64,000 nucleotides of DNA from Rhodobacter sp. (GTDB lineage Bacteria; Pseudomonadota; Alphaproteobacteria; Rhodobacterales; Rhodobacteraceae). A program made the position numbers and the translations under genes. Positions 11,188-20,787 of this stretch are shown piece by piece; positions within the stretch are counted from its first letter, which is position 1; the number at the start of each line of letters is the position of its first letter. The notes under the pieces were generated by a model. It worked only from the letters and a program-made list of their open reading frames with translations, had not been told where the DNA came from and searched no databases. The stretch covers positions 27,972 through 91,971 of the forward strand of contig JAIYAE010000038.1 in assembly GCA_027489175.1 (NCBI GenBank), given 5' to 3'.

Positions 11188-12065
11188 GCCGCGCTCCGGG
11201 GAAACACTCGCCCGTCGATGGCCAGAAGCCCCGCCGCGATCAGCGCGAACCCGGCCAGATGCTGCGGCAAAAGCCGCTCACCCAGGATCAGCGCACCCAG
11301 GGCCGTGGCACTGATCGGGATCAGGAAAGTGGTTAGCGACAGGTTCGTCGCCCCGGCCGAGGCGAGCAGGCGGAAGAAGATCAGATAAGCCAGCGCCGTC
11401 GAAAGCGCCGCGAGTCCGACCACCGCGCCCGCCGCCTCCCACCCCGGCCAGCCAAGGGCCCAAGGGGTGTCGACCCAAAGCCAGACCGGCAACAGGATCA
11501 GCGTCGAGGACGCCACTTGCCCGAAGGCCGTGGCCAGCGGTGCCACCCCCAGCCGCCGGAAGCGCCGCCCCCAGACCCCGGCAAAGCCATAAGACAAGGC
11601 GGCACAAAGGCAGGCAAGTTTTGCGGCCAGCGCGCCGCCCATTTCCGCGCCCGCCATCATCACCACCACCCCGGCAAAGCCAAGGCCGAGCCCAATCGCC
11701 TTGGCCGGGGTGATCCGTTCATCCCGCGTCGCCAGATGCGCGACGAGCACGGTGAAGAGGGGCGTGGTCGCATTCAGGATCGACGCCAGCGCCCCGGTGA
11801 TCTGCCCCTGTGCCAGCACGAACAGGGTGAACGGGATGGCGTTGTTCAAGAGGCCCATCACCAGAAGCGCGGGCCAGACCGCGCGATCCGGAAACGCCAC
11901 GCCGCTTGCCTGCAAGACCGCCCCAAGCAGCACCGCCGCCAGTGCCACCCGCGCCCAGACGATGGTCAGGGCGGGCAGGCCTGTCAGCGCGACCTCGACA
12001 AAAAAGAACGATCCCCCCCACAGGATGGAGAGGATCATGAGACGTAGCCAGTCAGCGCGGGTCAT
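11184..12065 (-). CDS. EamA-family (DMT superfamily) transporter
   Basis: A 293-residue protein with ten predicted helices in two EamA repeats (first half from [15 protein letters not shown], second from [16 protein letters not shown]). Members export metabolites or amino acids, and the substrate here cannot be read from sequence. AGGAG lies about 8 bases before the ATG. It is downstream of a DUF2147 gene on the same strand (63-base gap) and interrupts the histidine cluster on the opposite strand. Confidence 0.88.
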   Translation of the reverse strand: MTRADWLRLMILSILWGGSFFFVEVALTGLPALTIVWARVALAAVLLGAVLQASGVAFPDRAVWPALLVMGLLNNAIPFTLFVLAQGQITGALASILNATTPLFTVLVAHLATRDERITPAKAIGLGLGFAGVVVMMAGAEMGGALAAKLACLCAALSYGFAGVWGRRFRRLGVAPLATAFGQVASSTLILLPVWLWVDTPWALGWPGWEAAGAVVGLAALSTALAYLIFFRLLASAGATNLSLTTFLIPISATALGALILGERLLPQHLAGFALIAAGLLAIDGRVFPRSAA

Positions 12066-12128
12066 GCGGGTCTCCTGTCAGAAGACCATCGCACGGGTGA
12101 GGCCGCGCCGCGACCCGAAGCTTGCGCC

Positions 12129-12518
12129 TTAGTTCACGCGCTTCCAGGTGCCACCGTCGCGGCAGATGCCCAGAACGCAGCCACGGACGGCAAGGTTGTT
12201 GCCGTTCAGCGTCATGTCGCCGTTGTATTCCTTGTCACGGTCGGGCGAATAGATCCGGCCGTCATCATAAAGCCCGTCCGGGTAGGCCACCATGTCCCAG
12301 ACGATCTGGCGGCCGATGTTGTCGCTGGCGATCTCGGCGCCGCTGCTGTCAAAAGCCTTGACCAGCGTGCCACAGAAGGCCGGACCGCAGGGCTTGATCT
12401 CGACATGGCCATAGTTGCCATTGTCATCGGCGCGGGTCTGCCAGGTGCCTTCTACCGGGTCGGCGAAAGCGGCGGTTGCAGAAAGGGCCAGGGCGGCCGC
12501 AAGGATCAGGGTCTTCAT
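12129..12518 (-). CDS. DUF2147 family exported protein
   Basis: A 129-residue protein with a clear signal peptide (KTLILAAALALSATAAFADP) followed by a DUF2147-type domain: DPVEGTWQTRADDNGNYGHVEI, two cysteine clusters (CGPAFCG and CVLGICRDGGTW), YPDGLYDDGRIYSPDRDKEY. The family is periplasmic, lipocalin-like and of unknown role. AGGAGG stands just before the ATG at 12518, which rules out the longer upstream reading. It may be co-transcribed with the EamA transporter. Confidence 0.85.
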   Translation of the reverse strand: MKTLILAAALALSATAAFADPVEGTWQTRADDNGNYGHVEIKPCGPAFCGTLVKAFDSSGAEIASDNIGRQIVWDMVAYPDGLYDDGRIYSPDRDKEYNGDMTLNGNNLAVRGCVLGICRDGGTWKRVN

Positions 12519-12659
12519 GGGTGTCCTCCTCCCAAAGGTGTGACAATCCATCGCGCCAGTCCGGTTTTCGATCAAGCGTGACGTGGGGTCGCGATGCGCC
12601 ATCTTTTCATCCGCGCCCCCCCGTGCCAAAGACCGCGCAGCAAAAAACGGGGGCTGCCG

Positions 12660-13379
12660 ATGATCCTTTATCCCGCGATCGACCTGAAGGATGGCCAATG
12701 CGTTCGCCTGTTGCGCGGCGAGATGGAAGCGGCCACCGTCTTCGGTGACGACCCCGCCGCGCAGGCACTGAAGTTTCAGGCGGCAGGCTGCGCGTGGCTT
12801 CACCTAGTGGACCTGAACGGCGCCTTCGCGGGCCAGCCGGTCAACGGTGCTGCGGTCGAGGCGATCCTGTCGAAGGTCGACGTGCCCTGCCAGCTTGGCG
12901 GTGGCATCCGCGACATGGCCACCATCGCGATGTGGCTGGAAAAGGGCCTCGCCCGGGTGATCCTTGGCACGGTCGCCGTGGAAAACCCTGCCCTGGTGCG
13001 CGAGGCCGCGAAGGCGTTCCCTGGCCACGTCGCTGTCGGGATCGACGCCCGGAATGGCCGCGTCGCCACCAAGGGCTGGGCTACGGAAACCGAGGTCATG
13101 GTCACCGACCTTGCCCGCAGCTTTGAAGACGCCGGGGTGGCCGCGATCATCTACACCGACATCGACCGCGATGGCGCAATGCAGGGCCCGAACATCGCCG
13201 CGACCGAGGCCTTGGCCCGCGCTGTCACCATCCCCGTCATCGCCTCGGGCGGAGTGTCGTCGATGGCCGACCTTCTGGCGCTGCGCGACACCGGGGTGAT
13301 CGCCGGGACCATCTCGGGCCGGGCGCTTTACGACGGGGCGATTGATCTGGCAGCGGCGCTACGGGCGCTTGGCGGCTGA
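12660..13379 (+). CDS. hisA: Phosphoribosylformimino-5-aminoimidazole carboxamide ribotide isomerase
   Basis: Catalyses the Amadori isomerisation of ProFAR to PRFAR in histidine synthesis. A (beta/alpha)8 barrel of 239 residues with the catalytic aspartates D8 ([10 protein letters not shown]) and D129 (VGIDARNG), and phosphate-binding loops GGGIRD and IASGGVSS. The ATG at 12660 aligns with the family start. The 3' end overlaps the convergent membrane-protein gene by about 20 bases. Confidence 0.97.
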   Translation: MILYPAIDLKDGQCVRLLRGEMEAATVFGDDPAAQALKFQAAGCAWLHLVDLNGAFAGQPVNGAAVEAILSKVDVPCQLGGGIRDMATIAMWLEKGLARVILGTVAVENPALVREAAKAFPGHVAVGIDARNGRVATKGWATETEVMVTDLARSFEDAGVAAIIYTDIDRDGAMQGPNIAATEALARAVTIPVIASGGVSSMADLLALRDTGVIAGTISGRALYDGAIDLAAALRALGG

Positions 13380-14264
13380 CCAGATCAGGCGGCCAAGCCA
13401 GACCACCGACAGAAGGCAGGTTATCAGCGCGACGACGATGTTGGACGACAGCGTCCCCCAGCTTTGCGCCCATAGCTGCGGCGCAAGAAGGACCGCCAGC
13501 CCCGGCGCGATCAGCAAGAGCGCGTGCTGCCAGACCGGCACTGGCGCGCCAAGGCTGACGCGCGCGCCAGGCTGGCCCAGCCGCCGCATCACCCACCACA
13601 ACAGCGCCAGCACCACGGGCAACAGCACCCGAAGCGGGTTCAGATCCGCCACCGTCTGCGCCACCCACACCAGCGCCGCAATTCCGGGCGCGATCATCAG
13701 CACCGCGTTCGGGGGTCGCGGCAGATGGCCCAGCCGGTCCATGCCCAGATGCGCCAGCACCACCAACCCCGCAAAACCCATGAGATAGAGCGCCAGCCCC
13801 TCGCCTGCGGGCAGGGGGCCCTTCGCCTCGCTTGGCCAATACTGCGCCCAGAAGGCCGAGGCGACGCCCAGCGCCACCCAAATCAGCGCCATCCGGGCCG
13901 GGCCAAGCGCCTTGCCCGCCCGACCAAGGCCCAGAACCAGACCGCCGCTGATCAGCGCGTGCCAGGCAAGCGGGGTCCAGACCCAGAAGAACGGCAACGG
14001 GTTGTAGATCGTACCGACGATCACCCCTTCGGCCATGTAGCCCATGACCGCACCACCCAGAAAGGCCGCAGGCAGACCCTGGACCCCGGACAGGATCACC
14101 AGCGTCAGACCCACGCCACTGGCGATGGAATAGGCGATGACGGTCAGGGCCAGATCCAGGGGACGCAGATCTGCGGGCGGGATGAACCAGAACATGTTCT
14201 CTCCCGCCCAGACGGCAATCAGCCCAAAGGCAAGGCAAAGACCCGCATAGCGAAGACTTTCCAC
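13359..14264 (-). CDS. Uncharacterised polytopic membrane protein
   Basis: A 301-residue hydrophobic protein with roughly nine predicted helices, including [38 protein letters not shown] and [13 protein letters not shown]. No domain is recognised and there are no obvious catalytic or transporter motifs. The gene is on the minus strand inside the histidine cluster and overlaps the 3' end of hisA by 21 bases. Nothing in the sequence suggests its substrate or role. Confidence 0.75.
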   Translation of the reverse strand: MESLRYAGLCLAFGLIAVWAGENMFWFIPPADLRPLDLALTVIAYSIASGVGLTLVILSGVQGLPAAFLGGAVMGYMAEGVIVGTIYNPLPFFWVWTPLAWHALISGGLVLGLGRAGKALGPARMALIWVALGVASAFWAQYWPSEAKGPLPAGEGLALYLMGFAGLVVLAHLGMDRLGHLPRPPNAVLMIAPGIAALVWVAQTVADLNPLRVLLPVVLALLWWVMRRLGQPGARVSLGAPVPVWQHALLLIAPGLAVLLAPQLWAQSWGTLSSNIVVALITCLLSVVWLGRLIWSAAKRP

Positions 14265-14439
14265 GGCACCTGCCCCTCTTTGCTTTTATCGGACCAACAT
14301 AGCCAAGGATTTCATTCTTCGGGAGAAAGTTTGCAGCGGACCGAAAGCCAAACGGCCCGCGTTGTCCCCTGCTGGCTGCCAGCGCCCCGCGACGCTGCAG
14401 CGCATTCCCTTCCCGTGGCTTTGGGCGCAGTATTCGGCC

Positions 14440-14889
14440 ATGTCACGGGTTCGCACCGATCGTCTGCCCCTTGCCTCAACCCTTTGGTCGATACACCGGC
14501 CGGGGGATTTCCTTGACTGCTATTCCGTCGCGTCGACCCTTTCGCCGCAGGAAGCGGCAAAGCGGGGGCTGGCCCTACCCGGCTGGGCCCGCGCCCTTCT
14601 GGGGCTGCGCAATCTGCTGGTGCAGCCGTTCGGGTTGAAGACCGGGGCGGCGGAAATGGCCGAGGATGGCCCGATCTTCCCCGTCTGCCACGCCAGCGCA
14701 GAAGAAGTCGTCCTTGGGACCGATGACCGGCATCTGAACTTCCGGATCGGACTTCTGCGGAAGGACGGGCGGCTTTACATGTCCACCTGGGTGCGCCCCC
14801 ATAACGTCTGGGGGCGGGCCTATCTGCGGCTGGTCATGCCGTTTCACATCCTGATCTCACGCGGGGCGGTGGCGCGGATGGCCAGCTAA
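14440..14889 (+). CDS. DUF2867 domain protein
   Basis: A 149-residue protein that fits DUF2867: [30 protein letters not shown], ending in [17 protein letters not shown], where a terminal hydrophobic patch is usual. The family is sometimes found fused to NAD-binding enzymes and has no established activity. The frame is open from 14362, but the ATG at 14440 best matches the family beginning. It lies 38 bases before hisF on the same strand, so co-transcription is possible. Confidence 0.75.
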   Translation: MSRVRTDRLPLASTLWSIHRPGDFLDCYSVASTLSPQEAAKRGLALPGWARALLGLRNLLVQPFGLKTGAAEMAEDGPIFPVCHASAEEVVLGTDDRHLNFRIGLLRKDGRLYMSTWVRPHNVWGRAYLRLVMPFHILISRGAVARMAS

Positions 14890-14927
14890 AGGCTTGCCTT
14901 TTGTCCCCCTCCGCGCGATGTGGGGGC

Positions 14928-15689
14928 ATGCTGAAGACCCGGATCATCCCTTGCCTTGATGTCGCCAATGGCCGTGTGGTCAAGGGCGTGAACTTCGTCG
15001 ATCTGGTGGACGCGGGCGATCCGGTCGAGGCGGCAAAAGCCTATGACGCGGCTGGCGCGGATGAGCTGTGTTTCCTTGACATCATGGCGACCGAAGACAA
15101 CCGCGCCACGATGTTCGACCTGGTCACCCGCACGGCCGAGCAATGCTTCATGCCGCTGACCGTGGGGGGCGGCGTCCGCACGCCCGAGGATGTGCGCAAG
15201 CTGCTCTTGGCGGGCGCCGACAAGGTCAGCTTCAACTCCGCCGCCGTGGCGCGGCCCGATGTGGTGGCCGAAGCGGCGGATCGCTTCGGGTCGCAGTGCA
15301 TCGTGGTGGCGATCGACGCCAAGACCGTTGCCCCCGGCCGGTGGGAGATCTTCACCCACGGCGGCAGGCGCGAAACCGGCATCGACGCGGTGGAGTTTGC
15401 GCGGACTGTCGCGGCCAAGGGCGCGGGCGAGATCCTGTTGACCAGCATGGACCGTGACGGCACCAAGGGCGGCTACAACATCCCCCTCACGCGCGCGATT
15501 GCCGATGCGGTGGACATTCCGGTCATCGCCAGTGGCGGCGTCGGCACGCTGGACCATCTGGTCGAAGGCATAACGGAAGGCCACGCCAGCGCCGTCCTCG
15601 CCGCCTCGATCTTCCATTTCGGCACTTTCACCATCGGTCAGGCCAAGGCCCATATGGCCGCCGCCGGTATTCCCGTGAGGCTGACATGA
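14928..15689 (+). CDS. hisF: Imidazole glycerol phosphate synthase, cyclase subunit
   Basis: Uses ammonia from HisH to convert PRFAR to imidazole glycerol phosphate and AICAR. A barrel protein of 253 residues with catalytic D11 ([10 protein letters not shown]) and D130 (VVAIDAKTV), and the phosphate-binding motifs VGGGVRT and [12 protein letters not shown] at 14901 would add nine residues, but the ATG at 14928 is the family start. It overlaps hisE by four bases (ATGA), implying translational coupling. Confidence 0.97.
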   Translation: MLKTRIIPCLDVANGRVVKGVNFVDLVDAGDPVEAAKAYDAAGADELCFLDIMATEDNRATMFDLVTRTAEQCFMPLTVGGGVRTPEDVRKLLLAGADKVSFNSAAVARPDVVAEAADRFGSQCIVVAIDAKTVAPGRWEIFTHGGRRETGIDAVEFARTVAAKGAGEILLTSMDRDGTKGGYNIPLTRAIADAVDIPVIASGGVGTLDHLVEGITEGHASAVLAASIFHFGTFTIGQAKAHMAAAGIPVRLT

Positions 15690-15991
15690 CGCTTGAACGC
15701 CTTGCCGCGACCATTGCCGCCCGCAAGGGTGCCGATCCCGAAACCTCATGGACGGCAAAGCTACTGGCCAAGGGGCCAGAGAAATGCGCCGAGAAGTTTG
15801 GCGAAGAGGCGGTTGAAGCGATCATCGAAGCGGTCAAGGGTGACCGTGCAAGGCTGACATCAGAAGCGGCGGATGTGCTTTACCACCTTCTGGTGATGCT
15901 GGCCGCGCGGGATGTGACGCTGGCCGATGTGCTGGCGGAACTGGATCGGCGCGAGGGCACTTCGGGCCTTGCCGAGAAGGCCGGGCGCTAG
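15686..15991 (+). CDS. hisE: Phosphoribosyl-ATP pyrophosphatase
   Basis: Second step of histidine synthesis: hydrolyses PR-ATP to PR-AMP. A 101-residue all-alpha MazG-like enzyme with the metal-binding signature [17 protein letters not shown] and [13 protein letters not shown]. It is monofunctional, so HisI must be encoded elsewhere. It overlaps hisF by four bases and is followed at once by a cluster of three dyads that probably ends the transcript. Confidence 0.96.
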   Translation: MTLERLAATIAARKGADPETSWTAKLLAKGPEKCAEKFGEEAVEAIIEAVKGDRARLTSEAADVLYHLLVMLAARDVTLADVLAELDRREGTSGLAEKAGR

Positions 15992-15992
15992 C

Positions 15993-16058
15993 CCGATTTC
16001 TTCACAGAAATCGGACCGGAGCCTTTGAAGGCTCCGAACCGGAATTTTCGAAAATTCC
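15993..16058. repeat. Cluster of three consecutive dyads after hisE
   Basis: Three perfect hairpins lie within 66 bases: CCGATTTC/GAAATCGG (15993-16014), GGAGCCTTTGAAGGCTCC (16018-16035) and GGAATTTTCGAAAATTCC (16041-16058). They separate the convergent hisE and CoA-binding genes. The AT-core arms resemble those at 30-82 and 10505-10525. Termination for both genes is the likely role. Confidence 0.65.
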
Positions 16059-16065
16059 TGTGTCC

Positions 16066-16485
16066 TTACAACCCCAGCCGCGGAATCTCGATTGCGGGGC
16101 AGCGGTCCATCACGACCTGCAGGCCCGCCGCCCGGGCGCGCGCGGCGGCGGCTTCGTCCACCACGCCAAGCTGCATCCAGACGACCTTTGCGCCCACCGC
16201 GATCGCCTCATCCACCACGGCGCCCGCCTCTTCGCTGCGGCGAAAGATGTCGACCATGTCGACAGGTCCCGCCTCGGCCAGGGTCGCCACCACCGTTTCG
16301 CCCAACGCCTCCTGACCGGCTTGCCCGGGGTTGACCGGGATCACCCGGTAGCCCTTGGCGGCAAGGAAGGCGGCCACCCGGTGGCTGGGCCGGTCAGGTT
16401 TCGGCGACCACCCCACGAGGGCGATGGTCTTCACGCGGGTCAGGATGTCGCGAATGTCAGCATCGGTCGGCATGGAAAACCCCAT
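16066..16485 (-). CDS. CoA-binding domain protein (YccU-like)
   Basis: A 139-residue single-domain Rossmann protein of the CoA-binding family: IALVGWSPKPDRPSHRVAAF, YRVIPVNPGQAGQEALGE, VDMVDIFRRSEEAGAVVDEA, VVWMQLGVVDEAAAARA and a terminal MDRCPAIEIPRLG. Homologues such as E. coli YccU are thought to bind CoA, but no reaction is known. A second possible start (MPTDAD) lies four codons in. Confidence 0.88.
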   Translation of the reverse strand: MGFSMPTDADIRDILTRVKTIALVGWSPKPDRPSHRVAAFLAAKGYRVIPVNPGQAGQEALGETVVATLAEAGPVDMVDIFRRSEEAGAVVDEAIAVGAKVVWMQLGVVDEAAAARARAAGLQVVMDRCPAIEIPRLGL

Positions 16486-16500
16486 CGAAAACCCCCGACA

Positions 16501-16532
16501 AAAAGGCGCCCATGGGCCAGGCCCAGGGCGCC
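16501..16532 (-). terminator. Rho-independent terminator downstream of rlmB
   Basis: Read on the minus strand, GGCGCCC and GGGCGCC arms enclose a short loop and are followed by TTTTT (AAAAA at 16500-16504 on the plus strand). The position, about 110 bases beyond the rlmB stop, fits the end of that transcript. Confidence 0.7.
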
Positions 16533-16641
16533 AAGTGCGGAACGAGGGACAGTGAAGTCAAGGACGGGGTTCCGGCCCGTGCCTCCACTTTTAAACGTAG
16601 GAACGTTGGGACAGCGTTAAAGACCTGTCTCGGATTCGTGA

Positions 16642-17436
16642 TCACGCGCGGGTCGCGGCATAGAGCGAAACTGCCGCCGCGTTCGACACGTTCAGGCTGC
16701 CAAACCCGCCGCCAAAGGGGATGCGGGCCAGCACATCGCAGGTCTCTTTCGTCTTCTCGCGCAGGCCCGGCCCTTCGGCACCAAGGACAAGGCCGATGGC
16801 CCGGCCGCCAGCTTTGGCCACAGCCTCTTCCACCGTCACTTCCGCCTCACCATCAAGGCCAATAAGGACGTAGCCCATGGCCTTCAACGCCTCCATCGCG
16901 TCGGAAAGGTTGGTCACCCGCAAATAGGGCTGCCGCTCCAAGGCGCCACTGGCGGTCTTGGCCAAAGCCCCGGTTTCGGGGGCCGAATGGTGGCGGGGGG
17001 CGATCACCGCACGGGCGCCGAACACCTCGGCCGAGCGCAGGATCGCGCCCACGTTATGGGGGTCGGTCACCCGGTCCAGAAGAACGACCAAGGGCAGGCC
17101 CGTGCCAGAGATGCAGACCTCTTCGAGGCTGCCCCAATCCAGACTGCGCACCTCCAAAGCCGCCCCCTGATGGACCGACCCTTCGTCGATCGGCACGTCA
17201 AAGCGGCGGGGGTCCACCACCTCAGGCTCCATCCCCGAGGCGGCAACCGCCGCCTCAAGCTTGTCCAGCGCGTTCTTCGTCACCACGAGGCGCAGCTTTT
17301 CACGGGCAGGATTTTCTAGCGCGTCGCGCACGGCGTGCAGACCGAAAAGCCACAGCGTTTCCCGCGCCTCGCGCTTCTGGCCGCGTTCTTTGTCGACCAC
17401 CCAGGAGGGCTTTTTCGCACCCGTTTTCATTGGCAA
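16642..17436 (-). CDS. rlmB: SpoU/TrmH-family RNA 2'-O-methyltransferase (RlmB-like)
   Basis: AdoMet-dependent ribose methyltransferase, most likely modifying G2251 of 23S rRNA. The 264 residues comprise a basic N-terminus, a substrate-binding L30e-like domain (LFGLHAVRDALENP) and the knotted SPOUT domain with its three motifs: RVTDPHNVGAILRSAE, GAEGPGLR and NVSNAAAVSLY. It lies head-to-head with the tRNA-Tyr gene, a common arrangement in alphaproteobacteria. TrmH-type tRNA methylation cannot be excluded by sequence alone. Confidence 0.93.
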   Translation of the reverse strand: MPMKTGAKKPSWVVDKERGQKREARETLWLFGLHAVRDALENPAREKLRLVVTKNALDKLEAAVAASGMEPEVVDPRRFDVPIDEGSVHQGAALEVRSLDWGSLEEVCISGTGLPLVVLLDRVTDPHNVGAILRSAEVFGARAVIAPRHHSAPETGALAKTASGALERQPYLRVTNLSDAMEALKAMGYVLIGLDGEAEVTVEEAVAKAGGRAIGLVLGAEGPGLREKTKETCDVLARIPFGGGFGSLNVSNAAAVSLYAATRA

Positions 17437-17511
17437 ACCCCCTGGAAATTCCGGGCAGACCTTGGGACAGGACGGCCTTCGGATGCAAGCCGAAAACGTT
17501 GCCTTCGGCCC

Positions 17512-17540
17512 TTGACGCCCCCCGCCCCCTTGGATAGACC
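17512..17540 (+). promoter_or_regulatory. Probable promoter of tRNA-Tyr
   Basis: TTGACG (17512-17517) and TAGACC (17535-17540) are 17 bases apart and would start transcription a few bases before the tRNA at 17551. Judged by eye. Confidence 0.5.
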
Positions 17541-17550
17541 CACCCCCGGC

Positions 17551-17634
17551 GGGCGACGAGCTGCAAGGTGCGGCAGGGGACTGTAACTCCCCCGGGGCGA
17601 CCCACGCCTGGTTCGATTCCAGGGTCGCCCACCA
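17551..17634 (+). tRNA. tRNA-Tyr (GTA), atypical class II
   Basis: 84 bases with acceptor stem GGGCGAC/GTCGCCC, anticodon stem GGGGA/TCCCC around CTGTAAC (GTA at 17583-17585), a 14-base variable region, T-arm CCTGG-TTCGATT-CCAGG, discriminator A and an encoded CCA. G1-C72, A73, GTA and a long variable arm agree with bacterial tyrosyl identity. Position 8 is G, not the near-universal U, and position 14 is not A, so the usual U8-A14 tertiary pair is missing. It is divergent from rlmB. Confidence 0.85.
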
Positions 17635-18406
17635 TTATCCTTCAGATAGTGGTGCTTGCAGGGGTCCGGGTGTGCTGCCGGCCGTCACCGTGTTGTGCAA
17701 GTGGTTGCGCGCGAAGGGCCCTGCACCCCTCCGGACCTTGCAGAGTGGGAACGCCGGGAAGGCAGCCCAAGGCCGGGTGTCCGGGACGTTGATTTCATTA
17801 TCCATTTCGCCCGAGAAGCGGGCCGACTTCACCGGAACGCGGGTCTGGGACTCCCTGGCAACATGCCTGCCTCAAGCCGCAAAACCAAGCGCGAGGGCGC
17901 CAGGCTTCGTCAACCTGGCCCCGGATCCTTCAATCCAAGGGAAGACAGTCGTCAAAAAATGTGCCTACACCGATTGGGCGTTGTCAGCCCGGCGTGAATC
18001 GACCCCTATGGCAGATGGAACGGAGGCGCTGGATGAACAATGGACGAACCCGGCGAAGACGCGGCGGTCGGGCAGACTGCGTGGCCAAGCGCGCCCTGCA
18101 GCGTGAAATGAACCCTTGCCGGCCCGGCCAAGGCTGCGGGCAACTCAGCTGGCCCTTGGCTGACCTGCGGACCGGGTCTTTCCTGGGCGGTGCGCGTAGC
18201 GGCACGGCCATGCAGTGCGATTGCGCCTACCCCACCACCGCTGACCGCGACGCGCCGGTGACCTTGGGCGAAAAGGGCCGGCCAAAGGCCTGTGGCCGGG
18301 CAAACCTTGCCGCCCGCCCTGTACAGGAAACGCACCACCCCGCCGATCTATCGCCCGTGGCCAAGGCCCGGATGCGCGGCACCTTCCCGATCCGGCTGGA
18401 GGCAGC
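17635..18406. other. 770-bp gap with no convincing gene
   Basis: Between tRNA-Tyr and the HisD-like gene. The first 150 bases look structured (see the candidate RNA). A 149-codon frame with a GTG start runs 17961-18410 and its stop overlaps the next ATG, but it is rich in Arg, Cys and rare codons in its first half and resembles no family I know. If translated it would be coupled to the HisD-like gene. I do not annotate it as a gene. Confidence 0.5.
17651..17790 (+). ncRNA. Candidate structured RNA with an H-type pseudoknot
   Basis: Directly after tRNA-Tyr, TGCAGGG (17657-17663) pairs perfectly with CCCTGCA (17719-17725), and GTCCGG (17664-17669) pairs with CCGGAC (17731-17736). The order A-B-A'-B' is that of a pseudoknot, or of two competing hairpins. 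A further hairpin GCC-GGGAA-GGC follows. The segment has no convincing reading frame. It is not a recognisable SRP, 6S or RNase P RNA. It could be a processed tRNA trailer or an independent RNA. Confidence 0.3.
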
Positions 18407-19690
18407 ATGACCCTGACCTATCTCAAGCGTGGCGCGGCCCCTGCCCCGGACCATGCGGAAAGCCTTTCCGGCTCTGTCGCGGCCCTGTTGGCCGAGTTGG
18501 AGACGGGCCGCGAGGCTGTCGCCCTGCGCTTGTCGCATGAGCTTGACCACTGGCAAGGTGACATCGTGGTGTCGGATCAGGCCATTGCCGAAGCCTGCAC
18601 GCGGGTGCCGCAGCAGCTGAAGGATGATATCGCCTATGCCCATGAAAACATTTCGCGCTTTGCCGAAGCCCAGCGGGACAGCATCCGCGAGACCGAGGTG
18701 GAACTGCGTCCAGGGCTGACGGCGGGGCAAAGGCTGATCCCGGTCAATGCGGCGGGCTGCTATGTGCCGGGCGGGCGTTACAGCCATATCGCCAGCGCGA
18801 TGATGACCGTGACGACGGCCAGGGTTGCGGGCGTGCGCCATATCGCCGCCGTGTCGCCGCCCCGCGCCGATGCGCCGGCCGGGATCCCGGATGCGATCCT
18901 TTACACCCTGCACCACTGCGGCGCTGACCGGATCCTGGCGCTTGGCGGCATTCAGGGCGTGGCAGCCCTGGCCTTCGGACTGTTCGGCCTGCCACCTGCC
19001 GACATCCTTGTCGGCCCCGGCAATCAATATGTGGCCGAGGCCAAGCGCCTGCTTTACGGCCGTGTCGGCATTGACATGGTGGCAGGTCCGACCGACAGCA
19101 TGGTGATTGCGGATGCGACCGCCGACCCGGTCATCGTCGCCTGGGACCTGATCGGCCAGGCCGAGCATGGCACGAACTCTCCGGTCTGGCTGGTCACCGA
19201 CAGCCCGGCCCTGGCGGCAGAGGTTGCCCGCCTCGCGCCGCTTTGCGCGGCCGAGCTGCCAGAGCCGAACCGCACGGCGGCCGAAGGGGCCTGGACCGCT
19301 CTGGGCGAGATCATCCTCTGTGACGGGCCCGAGGCGATGGCCGCGACCGCCGACCGCATCGCGCCCGAGCATCTGCATGTGCAGGCCGCGAATCTGGATT
19401 GGTGGAAGGCGCGGCTGTCGGCCTATGGCAGCCTGTTTCTGGGGGCCGAAAGCACAGTGGCCTTTGGCGACAAGGCGGCGGGGACAAACCATGTGCTTCC
19501 CACGAGCGGTGCCGCGCGCTATACCGGAGGCCTCTCGGTCCACAAGTTCCTGAAGACCGTGACCTGGCAGCGGGTGACGGTCGAAGCGCTTCCGCGCCTG
19601 GCCGCCGTCACCGCCTCGATCAGCCGGTATGAGGGGATGGAGGGCCATGCCCGCACCGCCGACATCCGGCTGGAAAAGTTCCTGCGCTGA
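18407..19690 (+). CDS. hpsN: HisD-family dehydrogenase, probably sulfopropanediol 3-dehydrogenase (HpsN)
   Basis: Zinc/NAD-dependent alcohol dehydrogenase of the histidinol dehydrogenase family, 427 residues. Metal-ligand segments are [16 protein letters not shown] and [11 protein letters not shown]. The N-terminus (LTYLKRG), [18 protein letters not shown] and [12 protein letters not shown] match HpsN-like paralogues, which oxidise (R)-2,3-dihydroxypropane-1-sulfonate to sulfolactate, better than true HisD. It is followed by a CuyA-like lyase and stands apart from the histidine genes. GGAGG precedes the ATG. A genuine hisD elsewhere in the genome would confirm the reassignment. Confidence 0.75.
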   Translation: MTLTYLKRGAAPAPDHAESLSGSVAALLAELETGREAVALRLSHELDHWQGDIVVSDQAIAEACTRVPQQLKDDIAYAHENISRFAEAQRDSIRETEVELRPGLTAGQRLIPVNAAGCYVPGGRYSHIASAMMTVTTARVAGVRHIAAVSPPRADAPAGIPDAILYTLHHCGADRILALGGIQGVAALAFGLFGLPPADILVGPGNQYVAEAKRLLYGRVGIDMVAGPTDSMVIADATADPVIVAWDLIGQAEHGTNSPVWLVTDSPALAAEVARLAPLCAAELPEPNRTAAEGAWTALGEIILCDGPEAMAATADRIAPEHLHVQAANLDWWKARLSAYGSLFLGAESTVAFGDKAAGTNHVLPTSGAARYTGGLSVHKFLKTVTWQRVTVEALPRLAAVTASISRYEGMEGHARTADIRLEKFLR

Positions 19691-19721
19691 GTTTCTGCGC
19701 TTTGCGCCCCTTGGCCGCGCG

Positions 19722-19761
19722 CCCGGGGGTTTCACACCCCCGGACCCCCGTGGGATATTTG
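19722..19761 (+). repeat. Interspersed palindromic repeat between hpsN and cuyA
   Basis: CCCGGGGG-TTTCACA-CCCCCGG forms a hairpin, followed by ACCCCCGTGGGATATTTG. Near-identical copies lie at 31093 and 44598 (same strand) and 32163 (opposite strand), with a variant at 8555. Here it lies in the 98-base gap of an operon. Confidence 0.8.
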
Positions 19762-19788
19762 TCGACGAAGAATGGCAAAGGATACCAG

Positions 19789-20787
19789 ATGCAGCTTTCC
19801 CGTTTCCCCCGTATCCGCCTTGGCCATCTGCCAACGCCGCTGGAGCACATGCCACGCCTGTCGGCGCTCTTGGGACCCGAGATCTGGATCAAGCGCGACG
19901 ATTGCACGGGGCTGTCAACCGGCGGCAACAAGACCCGGAAGCTGGAATTCCTGATGGCCGAGGCGGTGGCGATGGGCGCGGATATCGTGCTGACCCAAGG
20001 CGCGACGCAATCCAACCACGCCCGCCAGACGGCAGCGGCGGCGGCGAAGCTGGGGATGGATTGCCATATCCTTTTGGAAGATCGCACGGGCTATAACGAG
20101 CCGAACTACCGGCTGAACGGCAACGTTCTTTTGGACGTGCTGCATGGGGCCACGATCGAACACCGGGGCACGGGCCTCGACATGAATGCCGAGATGTTTG
20201 CCGTGGCCGACCGGATGCGCGCCGAAGGGCGCAAGCCCTATGCCATCGTCGGTGGCGGGTCGAACGCCACCGGGGCGCTTGGCTATGTCAATTGCGCGCT
20301 GGAACTGCTGGGGCAGATGGTGGAGCGGGGGCTGGTCTTTGACCAGATGGTGACCGCAACGGGATCGGCGGGCACGCAAGCCGGGCTGATCGTCGGGTTG
20401 AAGGCCTTGAACGCGCAGCTGCCGCTTCTGGGCATCGGGGTCCGGGCACCGAAAGAGGTGCAAGAGGGCAATGTCTTCCGTCTGGCACAGGCGGTGGAAG
20501 AGAAGATCGGCGTGCAGGGCGTGGTGGCGCGCGAGGATGTGGTGGCGAACTGCGACTACATCGGCAAAGGCTATGGCATCCCTGCCGACGGCACGCTGGA
20601 GGCCATCGACATCTTCGCCCGGCAAGAGGCGATCCTGCTGGACCCGGTCTATTCGGGCAAGGGCGCGGCCGGGCTGATCGACCTGTGCCGCAAGGGGCAT
20701 TTCCGGAAGGGCCAGCGGATCGTCTTCCTGCACACCGGCGGGGCGATCGGGCTGACCGGCTATACCCACGTCCTGCCCCACGCATGA
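19789..20787 (+). CDS. cuyA: PLP-dependent L-cysteate sulfo-lyase (CuyA) / D-cysteine desulfhydrase family
   Basis: Fold-type II PLP enzyme of 332 residues. CuyA cleaves cysteate to pyruvate, sulfite and ammonia; close relatives cleave D-cysteine. Seen: [19 protein letters not shown] with the PLP lysine (about 45-54), [48 protein letters not shown], a terminal [16 protein letters not shown] and FLHTGG. The overall pattern resembles the characterised roseobacter CuyA. The longer upstream frame is through the repeat; ATG 19789 has AAAGGA upstream. It overlaps the racemase gene by ATGA. The D-cysteine alternative remains open. Confidence 0.82.
   Translation: MQLSRFPRIRLGHLPTPLEHMPRLSALLGPEIWIKRDDCTGLSTGGNKTRKLEFLMAEAVAMGADIVLTQGATQSNHARQTAAAAAKLGMDCHILLEDRTGYNEPNYRLNGNVLLDVLHGATIEHRGTGLDMNAEMFAVADRMRAEGRKPYAIVGGGSNATGALGYVNCALELLGQMVERGLVFDQMVTATGSAGTQAGLIVGLKALNAQLPLLGIGVRAPKEVQEGNVFRLAQAVEEKIGVQGVVAREDVVANCDYIGKGYGIPADGTLEAIDIFARQEAILLDPVYSGKGAAGLIDLCRKGHFRKGQRIVFLHTGGAIGLTGYTHVLPHA

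Noticed and set aside
17661..17790. Signal recognition particle (4.5S) RNA
   Set aside because: The segment GCCGGGAAGGCAGCCCAAGG recalls it, but the conserved GGTCAGG-CCGGAAGG-AGCAGCC core is not matched.
17961..18410. 149-codon ORF ending on the hpsN start codon
   Set aside because: The overlap is attractive, but codon use in the first half is poor, it has no known relatives to my eye and no good ribosome-binding site.
18407..19690. Annotation as biosynthetic histidinol dehydrogenase HisD
   Set aside because: Motifs and the CuyA-like neighbour favour the HpsN branch of the family; kept as the alternative until a second hisD is sought.
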